Assembly (NCBI GenBank): GCA_947650285.1
Contig: CANTFL010001025.1
Span: 33,438-97,437, forward strand
DNA from: Hyaloperonospora brassicae
Taxonomy: Eukaryota > Oomycota > Peronosporomycetes > Peronosporales > Peronosporaceae
Direction: 5' to 3'
Length of the DNA stretch: 64,000 nt
Each line of letters opens with the position of its first letter. Position 1 is the first letter of the stretch. Shown here one piece after another: positions 44,330 to 56,351 of the stretch. Below the pieces are notes generated by a model. It worked only from the letters and a program-made list of their open reading frames with translations. It was not told the DNA's origin and ran no database searches. A program made the position numbers and the translations under genes.

Positions 44330-45981
44330 ATGGAGATTTTCCAGGACGGCGAACTCGAGGCAGAGGTACATGTGACATGTCTTGATCCGTCATCGCATGG
44401 GTTCCCTTGCGGTATTGACGTATATGTGTGTGCGTGTCTCTCTCTCTCTTTTTGTATCGGTCTCTGTATCGGTAACTTTGTCGGATTGCACGACGTGCAT
44501 TTGGTGGTACGCCTTTGTTGCGATTGTTGTGGTTGTGGTTGATTTTGTTGTAGATGACCAGACGGGAGCTGCGGGCCAATAGTCTCGGAAGCTGGTGGAG
44601 GCTCTTCTCGGAAACTTACGAGGAAATGGTGCAGTCCATTGCAAGTCCCGTTCGTGCCGCGTACTCGACTCATGAACTGGGCGATCCAGTGTTCGAGCTC
44701 CAGACGGCCCAGAGCGAGCACCAGTCGTTTGTTCGGGAAGATTTCGTCCTCGTGAATGGACGTGGCCAGCAACTCGCTTGCAGTTTCTGGCGCCGCGCTG
44801 AAGTGGCGAGTGCTGACCCAATTGTAGAGGTGGAGAGCTCGATTGCGTCGTCGACGTCACCGCTAAGTGAGGAAAAGGTGCAGTCGAGTGAGTGCTCGAT
44901 GGGCGAATCGATGCGAGACAGTCTCAGCACGGATAGAACGAGCTGCTCGAGCTATGGCAGTCAACATCCGCTCGTGGATGTGGTGGAACCGTGTGTCGTT
45001 TATCTGCACGGCATGTCCAGCTCGAGAAAAGAGTGCGTGTACTTGCACCGCAGAGTGCTTGCAGCTGGGTTCTCGCTATTTGCACTGGACTTGTCAGGAT
45101 CTGGGCTCTCAGGCGGTGATCATGTGTCGTTTGGGTACTTTGAACGCGATGACGTGCGGGTTGTTGTGGACTACCTCTACGCCACGGGGCGGGCATCTGC
45201 AGTGGGTATATGGGGCCGAGACATTGGATCAGCGGCAGCGCTGTTGCACGTGAAAGCGCAAAAGCCGTATTGCTATACGACGCTGACGGTCTCGAAACGA
45301 GATGCAAGGAGGCTCAGTGTCGTAGAAGACAAAGAGGCCCGTCACATTCTGTGCATTCCTACGTTGACAGGACTGCATTTTCGGCTCAGCAAGTACAGTG
45401 CTGCAAGCGGTGACTTTGTCTTGCTCGCGATTGACAACGTTCCTGTGCAAGGGCTGAGCCCAGCGACGTGCTGGGGCCGTATTCAGCAGAGCTGCGCGAC
45501 AAATGGCGGCAAAGCTCGTTTGCAAGGGTTCAGGAAACGCTCTTCTCGCAGACCTGGAACCGATGGCTTCATTTTCGCTCTCGCAGCAGATAGCGCGTAC
45601 GGGGACATGGAGCAAGTCATTTGGGACATGCTGCAGATGATCTCCACGAGCGCTGAGCGACGCAATCTGTTCTTTCCATCTGCAATGGTCACGGCAGTAC
45701 AGAAGATTCTCGCGAGCTCCATTGGCAAAGCTGGAGGGTTTGACTTTCGCGACGTGCGACTGCTCGATGCAGCGCCACAGTTCACGCTCCCCTGCGTCTT
45801 CATCAGTGCGTCGAAGAAAGACTTCTTTATGCCAAAGCACACGCGGCTTCTGTGTGATCGATACGGCGGAGCCAAGAGCTACCTGCAATTCACAGGCCAG
45901 ATTGACGACAACCGGCCAGCGGAAGTACTGGATGCAGCGATTGATCACTTTCGCAAGCGGTTTCAACTGCTGAACACGTGA
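44330..45981 (+). CDS. Alpha/beta-hydrolase-fold protein with degenerate active site and PDZ-like insert
   Basis: Two exons (44330-44365 encoding MEIFQDGELEAE; 44554-45981), 487 residues. The fold is of the S9/ABHD type: CVVYLHGMSSSRKE (oxyanion HG), FALDLSGSGLSGGDHVSFGYFE, DDVRVVVDYLYATGRASAVGIWGRDIGSAAALLH. The elbow, normally G-x-S-x-G (WGRSMG in relatives), reads GRDIG, with Asp in place of Ser. The His motif (family GxHN-x-x-RP) reads GQIDDNRP and lacks His. The acid in SASKKDFFMP remains. Between the elbow helix and ALAADSAYGDMEQVI sits an insert of about 105 residues whose GDFVLLAIDNVPVQGLSP segment resembles the carboxylate-binding half of a PDZ domain. Serine hydrolase activity is unlikely; a scaffold or regulatory role is inferred. 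Confidence 0.8.
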
Positions 45982-46201
45982 AAGCTCGTAGTGGTCTTCA
46001 TGATGTCCAGAGTGTTTAGAGCTGCATCGATGCACTAACGGCGAGCAGGTATCGTCTGCCTCCACGTACTCCGTGAAGGGTCGCATTCGCACCACAAGGC
46101 ACGCACAAGAAGGCAAAAAACTGACCGACTTGACGCTATTTGTATTAATATAAGCACACACACACACGACTACTACCCGCTTGTCGGCTATACCATCTCC
46201 C

Positions 46202-47409
46202 ATGGCAGGACCATTCGATCGATTTCGGTTCGATGCCAAGCGCAAACGCGACGAGACGGCACTGGATCTTCCAGATGTCGAAGCCCGTGAAGAAGATGCA
46301 GAACCGATTGCCGTCAAGGGTTCTGCCAGGCGGGACAAGAAAACCAGCAGCGCTACTGCATCGAAGCGCACATGTTGTTCTCCAAAGCGAAGCACTGGTA
46401 GCAAATGGCAAGAGCGTTGGCACGCCATCTGCGACGACTGCTTTGACCGTGCACAGCATTGTGAGCACTACCCTGCACACCGTCTTCGTTTGCTGATTGT
46501 CGGTCACAATCCATCCGACCATGCGTGGAAGACCGGGTACTCATACAGGTAGCCAAAAAACGACTGGCGCAGAAGGCTTCGTGCATTCAGGTATTGCGCT
46601 ATGCAAGAGCTTCAACTTGACACAGTGTTCTTGTAATGGATGCAGTAACCCGACGAATCGAATGTGGATGATGCTGACGGGGACGCTTTTGCCTCATTTG
46701 GGGGCTGGCATTGTGCCTCCGACGGCAACGATCGTCGAGCAAAACACAATGCCTCTCGTCCACGGCGTTGGCTTCACGTCGCTTGGTCTGAAGGTACAGC
46801 AAAGGTTGTGGGGTAGCTGCACAGATTACCTGTCGATACAGAACTAACATGGCTTTGTTGAGCAATGGCCAGCCAGGAAACGACGCTTCGAAGTACGGCA
46901 AGGCAACAAGTATGACCATCCCACATGCAGTGCTTGTGTGCTTCGTCATGATATTGTCGGATAACGCGACCTGACCCACGTTTGTGTTGCCAGTGGAAGC
47001 CTGGCGGGACAGTTTCTATCTGCGTTTGCGCCGTCATGCCGCTCGAGTATGTCTCAGCGATCACATCGGTGCAACAGTTGCCGTCACGAAGCACAAAGAC
47101 GATGGCGAGTCGACCAAGTGCCAGCTTGCTCATGCTCCAGTGCTGATTGCATTCTCGGGCAAGAGACAATTCAGCTGGTTGTTCTCTCCACCACTAGCCA
47201 AGATCGAGAGCTATGGTAGACAAGCGAGATTCCCTCCTGGATGGCCACAAGAGCTTCGGGCTGATAGTGAGATCTGGGTGCTTCCGAGCTCCAGTGGTCG
47301 TGCAGCAATGACAACGGCACAGCGCGCGCTGCCATATCGACAACTAGCACAGCGCGTTCATCACATCCCGTGGCCACATGGACATCAAAGTGCAGCTCAT
47401 GACGAGTAG
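46202..47409 (+). CDS. Mismatch-specific uracil/thymine DNA glycosylase (TDG/Mug family)
   Basis: Four exons (46202-46548, 46646-46793, 46873-46909, 46994-47409), 315 residues, phases consistent. The enzyme removes U or T from G mismatches in base-excision repair. The N-terminal ~80 residues are basic and disordered (probable nuclear targeting and DNA binding). The glycosylase domain begins LRLLIVGHNPSDHAWKTGYSYSNPTNRMWMML (GxNPS active-site motif; the residue after GHNPS is Asp). It continues with HGVGFTSLGLKPGNDASKYGKA and ends with IWVLPSSSGRAA, the DNA-insertion loop motif. The 37-nt third exon is placed by matching the PGNDASKYGK segment. A ttg-initiated upstream start is possible, but ATG 46202 is preferred. 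Its stop lies 18 bp from the end of the convergent LRR pseudokinase gene. Confidence 0.88.
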
Positions 47410-47426
47410 TACACACCCTTGTGCAT

Positions 47427-49611
47427 TCACGCGGAAAGCATGTCCAGGACCTCGCTCAGCTGCGGCCGTTCAGACGGCTCGTAGCTGAGACATCGGATCG
47501 TCAAGGCGCGGTAACTAGCAGGAGCATCCTCTGCAGGTGACGGCTTTAACCGCTGTGCAACTACCTCGGTTGCGACAAAAATGTCAGCCAAAGTGGGCCC
47601 GCGTTCGTCGAGTACGTGCTTAAACAGCTTGCTTCGCAACGAGATTTCGCAGAAAATGACTCCCAGTGCGTACACTTCGGCTGCAGCAGTGATCTCCTCG
47701 CCCTTGAGCAATTCCGGTGCCCGCGACGCTATGTCTCCGTGTCCGTATGACCGTGCAGGTCCCCACTCGGTACGTAAACTCGAAGCGTAGTCGAAAATGT
47801 CCATTTTGCAAACAAGTTGCGCGTCAAGGAGCACACTCTTGGCCGTCAAGTTGCGAGACAAGTTGATTCCTTTCATTGAGCGCACAAAGTGCAATCCGCT
47901 GCAGATTTCGTTGCTCATTTGAAGCCGCTGAGGCCACGTGAGATCAATCTTCGTATCGGCTAACACTGATCTCAAGCTGCCCTTTTCCATATGCTCCACC
48001 ACGATGAGGACCTCTTCGCAGTCTGTCCAGCTCGACCCCAAGAAGTACACAATGTTGTCATGTCGAAGCTGGACGTACGACATCCGGACTGCGTTTGTCT
48101 CCTTGGTCGACATGTCTAGCTCTCGAGGTACAAACTTCAGCGCGACAACCTGCGTGTCCTTGTACTCGCCAAGCCACAGGCCTTGAGCGCCTAGCTTCTT
48201 GTAAAGCTGCACCTGGCCCTTGCCAAGATCCATGTCTGCTATAACTTTTGCCTCACTTGCTTCCATTGGTCCTGACAGCCTCTCACCTCCAGAGCCAGCA
48301 AGTGAGCTGTCATCACGACTAGACGAACTACGTCGCTTGTCGACAAGTTTGCTTGCTTTTTTCTTAAAACGACGGAAGAAAGACATCACCACAATCGCAA
48401 CTACTACCACAACCGCCGTGCACGCGCTAGTCAGCACAACAATAGTTGTCGGTGCTTCATCACGAGTGACGACAGTACTGGCCGAACGCGCTCCAAGCCT
48501 TCTGCTACTTCGCACAGTACTACTGCCAACAATCCCAACGCCGACAGACGTGGCGAAGCGCTGCACGTCCTTGACGATGCAAATCGCCAGATCACCAATC
48601 ATCTCTTCCTTCGCACAGGGTTTCGATCCACTGCGTGCCATATCAACACGATTGTCCGCTGCTCGGAAGTCCGAGATGTCCAAAAGATGAGCGTACTCGT
48701 TCTCCGTTAGCTCAATAGGCCCTGCAATCCTGTTGTGCTCCAGCACACTACACCACAATCCACACACCAGCACCAAAAATGCCATCAGTCCCCAAACCTT
48801 CCGTCCACTACATCAACAAGAGCGCTGCAACCATACAGTGTCGTTACTGCCGTCTCCAAGCCCAGCACCGATGTCGGGAACGACGACAAGTTGCTATGAC
48901 GGATGACCATCTGCTCTATCGTCACTGACGTCGCGACCACCAACTCCTCCACTGCAGCTGCATCAATGACCCTACACAGTACACCCATCCACCAACACAA
49001 TACAACACCAAGTACATAGCCTCAACAACCATCGACTCGCACCCGCGCAGCTAAGTCTTCACCACATAGCACGCAATAGCTCCTTACAACTGAGTCAAGT
49101 GCGTTCTCTCAGGCAGCCACCCGTTTCCAAACGTCGCCTTCATGCCGTCCACGTGGATCTGTAGCAGTCCCGTGAGCCCCCGCAGAGCGTCACGTCCACA
49201 GACGACCGTGAGCTCCACCTCCTCGTCCGGCACTGCATCGTCCGCTTGGAGCCACAGCGTCGAGACGTTCACGTCCGTCGGTGCGCTGAGCTGCACATCC
49301 ACCACGAACGCCTCTGGACGCGACTGTGTTCCCAGCACTTGAGCCAGCGGCGAGCGCCAGTTGTTCAGTATCCACTGGTCGCCAACCACAAACGAGTCCA
49401 ACGTGACGGGGGCGACGGCTCGCAAGTTCGTCGAAGGGTCCGTCTGCACACGCGCTGAGAGCTGCAATGGCACAAGCGTTCGGCCGAAAAGAACAGACGT
49501 GGCGGCGTCTGCGCGGGAGATGACGAGCCGCTGGAGTGCGACTGTCTGAGGCATCTGGAGAAGCAGCGGCAGCAGTAGCAATTGCTGCAGGAAGAGAGCA
49601 CTGGCGGTCAT
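47427..49611 (-). CDS. LRR receptor-like pseudokinase (TKL type)
   Basis: Three exons (49611-49088, 48971-48837, 48747-47427), 659 residues. A signal peptide (LFLQQLLLLPLLLQ) is followed by a ~170-residue ectodomain with no recognised fold. A short LRR region follows (VIRHSNLSSFPTSVLGLE and TTLVLEHNRIAGPIEL), then a transmembrane segment (VVLTSACTAVVVVVAIVVM) with basic stop-transfer, and a TKL-like kinase domain. The Lys of VALKFV is kept. The catalytic loop, normally HRDLKxxN, reads SRNLTAKS, and the DFG position reads IFD in MDIFDYAS. Asp and Asn catalytic residues are therefore absent, as is a proper glycine loop (KKLGAQGLWLG). The APE-like RAPELLKGEEI and VYALGVIFCEI are preserved. This is a cell-surface pseudokinase, presumably acting by protein interaction. 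Splice sites were chosen because they restore LRR spacing; translating the last exon alone would give a false start. Confidence 0.82.
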
Positions 49612-51216
49612 GGAAATGCTCTGGTCGTGGATTTGTGGATGGAGCTCCTCGAGAAGAAGTGGAGTAGGTCTGAGTCTGTGACAAAGATGCGCATCACTCA
49701 CTGTATTTGAGTTTACCGTAGTGAGTGTGTAGTACAGTACGACTGGACGTATTTCTGTGTACCTGATCCTGCACGCAGTGTGGCTGGGACTGTTGTGAAT
49801 CGATTACCGACTTTCTGGCGAATGGAGAGCGGAAGATGGAAAGACTTTGACAAGAGTGGAGCTTGTTTGTCCATCGGAAGGCTATGATAGTCGGATGGAC
49901 TGTGCCAATCGAAGACGTTCTCAAGTGGGTAGGCACGATCGCGGGCGGTACTTTTATCTCGGGCGACCATGTAGACTGTTTGTATGCAAGGCGAACTGTG
50001 CTTGGTCAAAGCCTTTCGTTCGAGTCATCTGCGTGCAACGTGCGGAGTCAGCTCCACTCGTGCTGAGACGGAGCTTTCGAAGAGGTGGTCGAGGCTCCTT
50101 CGTAAGGAGGTAAACCGGATGCTACGCAACGAACGCGCAATCTCATGCTGCTGATTCGTGATCGTTTGTAAACAGAGCTTCACGATCTCACGGTCACAGG
50201 CCGGACCGTATGTGTATTCGATCAAGCCGTGTCGACGTTGAAGCACGATCCTTCGTGGAGCTACTGCTAGCGAAACTAATCAGTTTGCTGCTGCTGGACG
50301 TGAGCAAAAGCTTTGTTTAGCAGCCAGACATACATCGGGGGCGTGTATGGATATGTTGGAAGGCGTTGTAGTGCTTGTTACAAAGTGGCAGATGTTGGCA
50401 GATTTAGCTTCGGTCTTACATTCCTGAACTTATAGCCAGCTAAACAACCAGTACTGTAGTTGTCTTGCTGGCTAGAAGTGCAATAGTTGTCTAGCTGGCT
50501 ATAAGTGCAGGAATGTAAAGGCTGGGTGAGTATCAAGGTGTACTTTTTGCGCCTCCTACGAAGCTTCAGGTTGTAACAGGGTAAAGCTATTGCGTACTCC
50601 GGATCGATTAGTAGACCTGTGGATACAAAAGTTGGTTCGGCGGCCAAAGTGGCTTGTGTGTCAAGTGGTTGCAATCACTAAACTGGACTCGCCAATGAGT
50701 CGTTTGGATCAGATTTGGCGAATGCGATCAGGACCTGTTGCTTTATATGCATGCCAATGCAATAAAGCTCCGTAATTCTGACCTCTAACAAAAGGACAGG
50801 AAGAAACAGAGCCTGTTTTGGCAGTATACGACAAGCTTTCCTGTTTGATAAAGCCGGGACCATTTGCGCCAGAAAAGGGCTTGTTCAGCGCTTGCACTCT
50901 AACTGACAAATTTGTGTTCACAGCACGATGCACTGCTCTCATTATTCACAAAAGCAGCATTGAAACCAAAAGTGCAACATCAGCAACTTGAGGTCCAATT
51001 GGTGCACGTGTACAACTTGGAAGCGTTTTTGGTTCAATCGTAAAGGTATCTCAGGAAATCCGTCTTTGCAACAATAGCAAATGAAAACGGCACTTTTCGA
51101 TGTTGCTGCAACTCAGGCTATTAAACGTTTCAGAAGCCACGACAAATTCCGTGTCGCAATCTCAAGAACATCAACATATTTTCGTCCCTTGTTTCACAGT
51201 ATCTTAGGCGTGACAT
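49612..51216. other. Spacer with foldback repeat
   Basis: About 1.6 kb between the pseudokinase promoter and the 3' end of the WRNIP1-like gene. It contains the 33-bp inverted repeat at 50416-50518. Other frames are short and without features. Confidence 0.5.
50416..50518. repeat. Foldback: 33-bp inverted repeat, 37-bp loop
   Basis: 50416-50448 and 50486-50518 are reverse complements with two mismatches (core cttatagccagct / agctggctataag). The loop contains a further copy of the stem motif (ttgctggctagaagtgca) in direct orientation with the right arm. It could be a small MITE-like foldback or a structured transcript end. Confidence 0.85.
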
Positions 51217-52998
51217 TCATGATGGATCGTTGGCCACGTCGTTGAGTCCAAAAAAGTTCGTGCCGAGCATCTCGTCTGGCAAATATGTCTGATCTTTCAA
51301 CTCGTCAGCAGTATAGTGCGGATTGTACTTGTACTCCTTGCCATAGCCACACTCCTTCATCAGCTTTGTTGGAGCGTTGCGCAGGTGCAACGGAACGTCA
51401 GGTAGTGCACCCTTATCCCATTTCTGGATCGATTCTTTAGCTCGTTTGTACGCCGAATACACTTCAACGGACTTTGGCGCGCGAGCCAGCATCGTCGCAA
51501 CATGAGCAAGCACGACATCACACTCAGGCATTCCCATAAAGTGAGCAGCCTGGTAGGCAGATACCGCCATGGGGAGCAACTCAGGAGCTGCCAGACCAAC
51601 ATCTTCACTTGCAATACGGATGAGCCGTCGGCCAATGTAGAGCGGATTCTCACCGCCCTCAAGCATGCGTGCCAACCAGTAGAGCGTAGCGTTTTCGTCA
51701 CTACCGCGTACAGACTTGTGGAGCGCACTGATGCAGTCGTAGTGCATGTCTGCGTTTCTGTCGTAATACAGCGTCGAACGGCGCGCAAAGCAATGCTGGA
51801 CATGGACAGCTGATACTCGAAGCACGTGCTTCTCAGTGTCCATTGGTGCACTTTGTATCGCCATCTCCAAACTATTCAACGCGATACGGGCATCACCTGC
51901 ACAATGCTGTGCCAGATGCTCAATCGCTTCATCCTCGACTTCAACATCAATCACTTTATCGTCACTTCCCCGTTCCTGCGTTCGTGGCAGCGATACTACA
52001 CAGCCAGCGACATAGTCACGCACCGCACGTCGCAAAATCGTTTTGATGGACTCATTTGTGTGCTTCTTAAGCGTATACACGCGACATCGACTCAGCAAGG
52101 CATTATTCACCTCAAACGACGGGTTCTCTGTCGTCGCTCCAATCAATGTGATGGTGCCGGTTTCCACAACAGGAAGGAAGAAATCCTGTCGACCCAGCAA
52201 AAAGATAAGCAGTAACAAGCACGTAAGCTACAGAATTGAGCACATGGCACGAAGAAGTCCAACAACCAACGACGTACCTGCTGACTCTTGCTAAAGCGAT
52301 GAATCTCATCGACAAAGACAATTGTCCGTCGACCAAACATCGTGCGTTCGCCTCTTGCACGTTCAACAGCGTCCTTTACATCCGCCATTTTCGACGACGC
52401 TCCGGACAACGTGATAAACTTGCACCCCGTTCGCTTGGAGATCACGTGCGCCAACGTGGTTTTGCCACTTCCTGGCGGTCTGTCCATCCATCAACAGAGC
52501 CAAAGATAGATGAGTCGTAGTCTTCTTTGACCACGTGGTAGCAAAGCTCAGCGAGTCGTACCCCCACACAATCATATTCGGCACTTGGTCCGTCTGAATA
52601 AGTGCAGCTAGCAAACTACCGGCACCTAGAAGCTCGTCTTGGCCAACGAGGTCGTCTAGATCACTGGGTCTCATCCTCTCGGCCAATGGCAAATCACTGT
52701 CATTTTCTTTTGTCGATCGCTTACGCTTCTTCGTAGCTACTGAAGACGATGACGGCGATGGGATCTCTTGGCTGCGAGGTGACGATCTGCGATTGGACGT
52801 AGCAATGGCAGCAGGAAGTGTGGACTTTCTAGACTGCGGTGTTGAAAGAATAGGCTTTTCTTCTAGCTGCTCGTGCTTGTCCAGACACGCCTCGACGTGC
52901 AGCGTGAGGTTCTCCGGACGCACATGACGTGAGCAGATCGGACACGCGGTAGACGTCATGAGCTGTTTACGCGCTAGCGAGCGATTGTTTTCAGCCAA
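51217..52998 (-). CDS. WRNIP1: AAA+ ATPase, WRNIP1/MgsA (RarA) family
   Basis: Three exons (52998-52562, 52479-52278, 52185-51217), 535 residues, phases consistent across the Walker A motif. An N-terminal UBZ4-like zinc finger, CPICSRHVRPENLTLHVEAC (C-x2-C...H-x3-C), binds ubiquitin. A Ser/Lys-rich linker follows, then the AAA+ module: PLAERMRPSDLDDLVGQDEL, MIVWGPPGSGKTTLAH (Walker A, split by intron 1), TIVFVDEIHRFSKSQQ (Walker B), GTITLIGATTENPSFEVNNALLSRC (sensor 1 and arginine finger). The C-terminus (YYDRNADMHYDCISALHKSVRGSDENAT, then YLPDEMLG) is the RarA tetramerisation region. It protects and restarts stalled replication forks. It is intact and of normal length. Confidence 0.94.
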
Positions 52999-55654
52999 TG
53001 AAAAGCGATTTGCTTACGCTTTTCAACCACTGACACGAATGGGCGGGGCGAGTCGTCGTTGTTCCCGCCACAGTCGCTTCGTACGTTACTTACGTCCTGA
53101 TCGTTTAATACGCTATGTACGAACCTCTATCGCGATCGCATCTATGAATACATAGTAACAAGAACCGCTGCCGAAAACGCTTGTGATGTCTTCCAAACGA
53201 TGCGCATGGTAGCCGAAACCGAACCTGGCGAGCAAAAGACAGACCGAACTCTGTCTCGTTTTCCAACCCACGCTGAATCAGGTTTTTAGCAGTTGTATTA
53301 CAAATTTATGATTAAATACCCTTACGTTGAGGACATTATTTTAGAGCAGGACACCTATGGGGTAAGAGATGTTGTCAACGATTCTTTTGTGCTATCGTAC
53401 GAGGCGAGATCGATCGGTAAGCAATGACGTGCGTAAGACGATTGCTCGTATGAGCAGTCAACAAAGCTCCGCTCTGATGCTGCTTATAAGAACCATCACC
53501 AGCATATGTTGTATCTATCTAAAATGCAAACATGATACTGATTTTTGAGCCATCAAACACTTTTCAGGTTATACAACATAGCTTCGCAAAAGACGGACAC
53601 TTTCGAGCTTCATATGCTTCTTGGCATACACGCGTTATTAGCGTTGGTCCTGCTGTGATGACTTCTTCTTCTGGCATTGTATCCCATCTTAGTGATGACG
53701 AAGAAGAATGCGAATTTGCATCATTGCTGTCCATTGCGACACAAAACTTCAGATGTGTTTTCGAATACATCGGTATGAAAAAAGGCCACTTGACTTCATC
53801 GGTACGAACGCATGTGGCGAGCCCTAACTAGCCAGTAGAAAAAAGGTGAAGGAGCTCGATTGATTGAAGCCAGCTACGTTTCTACCACCAGGTTGTATAA
53901 AACTGCTTCTACTTCTATTCGAACAATGGTTGAATCGAAATCAGCTTTGGCACGACGTTTGTGCTCAGTGGTACAACTCCAATTAAGTTTTGTCCCATTC
54001 CTGTCTAAAACGTAACAGCACTACCGTCGATTGCATGTATACCGCGAGCTGTTCTTTTCTGCATACAATTAGCTCGCGTGTGAGATCATGTTTGTAGCTA
54101 TTCGTTTTATCATTTTTATTTGGAAGCTGTTTTTGTTTTTCTTAAGATTTAACTTTAAGTCGTAATCATTCATGGTGTTTTTATTAGGACAATGATTGAA
54201 ATTTTAGTTGTAGACTTTACTGTTACCTGGTATAGTAATGGTTTAGAATGGTAATTCTTTCTTACATATTTACACGATGAATAATATCTTTTGTTCTATA
54301 AGTCCATTAAATCAAATCAATCTTATAAGAACCAACGTCATCTCCTGCGGAAAGAAGGATTTCCTGTATAACGACGCCCTGTGTTAAAAAACATTGGCGT
54401 ACGTAATGGAAGAAAAGCCGCGATTCTTGCAATTTCATATTGTCTACGTGAGTAGCATAAATGCAGAAACGGGGTCGTCATCATCAATGATTATCGTCTT
54501 TCTAGATGTGATAATGTAGATCATATTGCGAAAGAAATAAGGTACTGCGCCTTGACGGCAAGATCACGACTACCAAAAAAACTGTGCATTAGAATCGTGA
54601 TGCGGCGCCGTTATCGGACTCGTAAGGTCACAACGCCAACCATTACTTGCTTAAATGAGGGAGAGGCAGTTATGGCAGATCCCGATCAGAGCTTAACAGC
54701 CTACGCAGAGTAAGCGTGAAGCGCATACTTACGCTCAACACATACGCGCCGCGTGAGTTGTGGTACAACAAACCCAGTCATGAAAACACTTCAAATAGTA
54801 CTCATACTGAGCATGAGGGTAGTCCCATCAATATCTATCTGTGTCGGCAAGAAGTGGATATGCAAGCTTTCAGGATATCCGTGGTAAAAAGGGCCCATCC
54901 TGATGTCGGGTGACGTCAACTCAAGTTTCGATCGTCCCCAGAGATAATACGAGGTCGGAGGTCCAGAACTAACTCATAGAACTCTTCCATGTGAAGTATG
55001 AAGAACTCGCTATTTGCATGCGGATTGACCCATCTTTGATATCGATTTCATTTCTATGGGTGTTTGTGTTTAAAGACTAAGTTATTGTTCCAAAATTACA
55101 AACAACTGCCGAAATGAAATTGATGTCAAGAGACACAAATCTGAGCCCCACAAATGAAGTGCCCGAATCCAATTTTGCGTACGACAGTAGGTAGTGGTCG
55201 TCGGACGGCCGAGAAGGGCCCGAGAAGCAATTGATGTTGTAATTTCGTACCAGTGCGGCTGATCATCCAAAGGCGGTAGTAGTCAGTAGGTACATAGCGC
55301 CTGACTGATCCAGCAAAGTTAAGATAACAAGCGTGTTTCTTGACAAATCTTACCCCTAACTTATAGGCTTGGTGTTGCTGGGTGTTGTTGCTGGGTGGGC
55401 CCTGGTGATGAGGGTATGCCTCGCAGTCCGAAGATCGGAGTGACGGAAGACATGTAGTTTCGTGATCTAGTTGACTGTGAGAAGCTAAAATAAGTTTACT
55501 CGACAACAGTCGCAAGAAGATTGTCTGCGTAAGTTAGTCTATCTCGAGACCCTAACAACAACGATGAAGGTCCGCCATGCAACATGCGTATTCATGACAG
55601 CAAAGATATGTGTAGTGGGGACCCGTTTTCCGGTAGAAAATGAGGAATACGATG

Positions 55655-55770
55655 AAGAGTTTCATCGCACTGGATTTGGATGGCAAATTCGATGTCATCC
55701 TTGGTTACCATGGTTCAGAAGGTTGTTGCCTTACCAGCCTCAGATATCTGGCAGCTTCGGTGCGTGAAAA
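55655..55770 (+). pseudogene. Gypsy-like protease fragment
   Basis: One + strand frame reads LDLDGKFDVILGYHGSEGCC, resembling the FDVVLGMPW-type motif at the end of the gypsy aspartic protease domain. Frame changes and stops on both sides show it is decayed. Resemblance is by eye only. Confidence 0.4.
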
Positions 55771-56160
55771 GTTCCGCTACTAGTTCCGCTACTTATTCAT
55801 GAGATGTTCACATCATAATCGTATTGAAGAGTTCTTAAGCTTTTGTAAGGTTTTCGATGTGTGGTATGGTCTTACTTGTACTTCGGTCGTCATCACGACT
55901 GCACAATACCTCAGTGTGGCTGGCAACTATACTGAGGAGGAAGCTGCTGTCGGTTGTGTTATAATACAGGCAGCACCGAATGGCTTACTCGCTAACAAGT
56001 CGGGTGATCTGGGACATTTATGCAAATAGGGAGGGCAGCATCTAAGGAAGAAGCAACCTATTGTATATATGTATGGGGTTAGAATTTACGACAGCCACCG
56101 TTTGTTTGCAAGGGTATATCTAGCTGGAAGAACATTTCTACTTCTTCGCTACGTGCGTCA

Positions 56161-56351
56161 TTGAAGCTCAACCGGCTTCGGCAAAATGCTAACAGTTCTT
56201 TTTGTTTGAACTTTGTATTTGAAAAACCGAAAGACTCTCGCAAGAGTCCTGATATCCTTGCATTTGTTGATCGTTACAGCATGGTATTGAAACTTGTTGC
56301 TGCTATATTTGTAGGTCTCAGAAAAATGCTGTGCTTGTGTATTTTAAATTA
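56161..56351 (+). pseudogene. Gypsy-like integrase fragment
   Basis: A 63-codon frame contains FVFEKPKDSRKS followed by DILAFVDRYSMVLKLVAA. This matches the start of the integrase catalytic core in oomycete Ty3/gypsy elements (FVFGLPKDS...ILVFVDRFSKMVHL), including the first catalytic Asp. No continuation of the core is found, so this is a relic. Confidence 0.5.

Noticed and set aside
48748..48785. ATG at 48785 as start of the kinase-like gene
   Set aside because: It lies in an intron. Splicing to 48971-48837 and 49611-49088 restores LRR spacing and a signal peptide, with phases in agreement.
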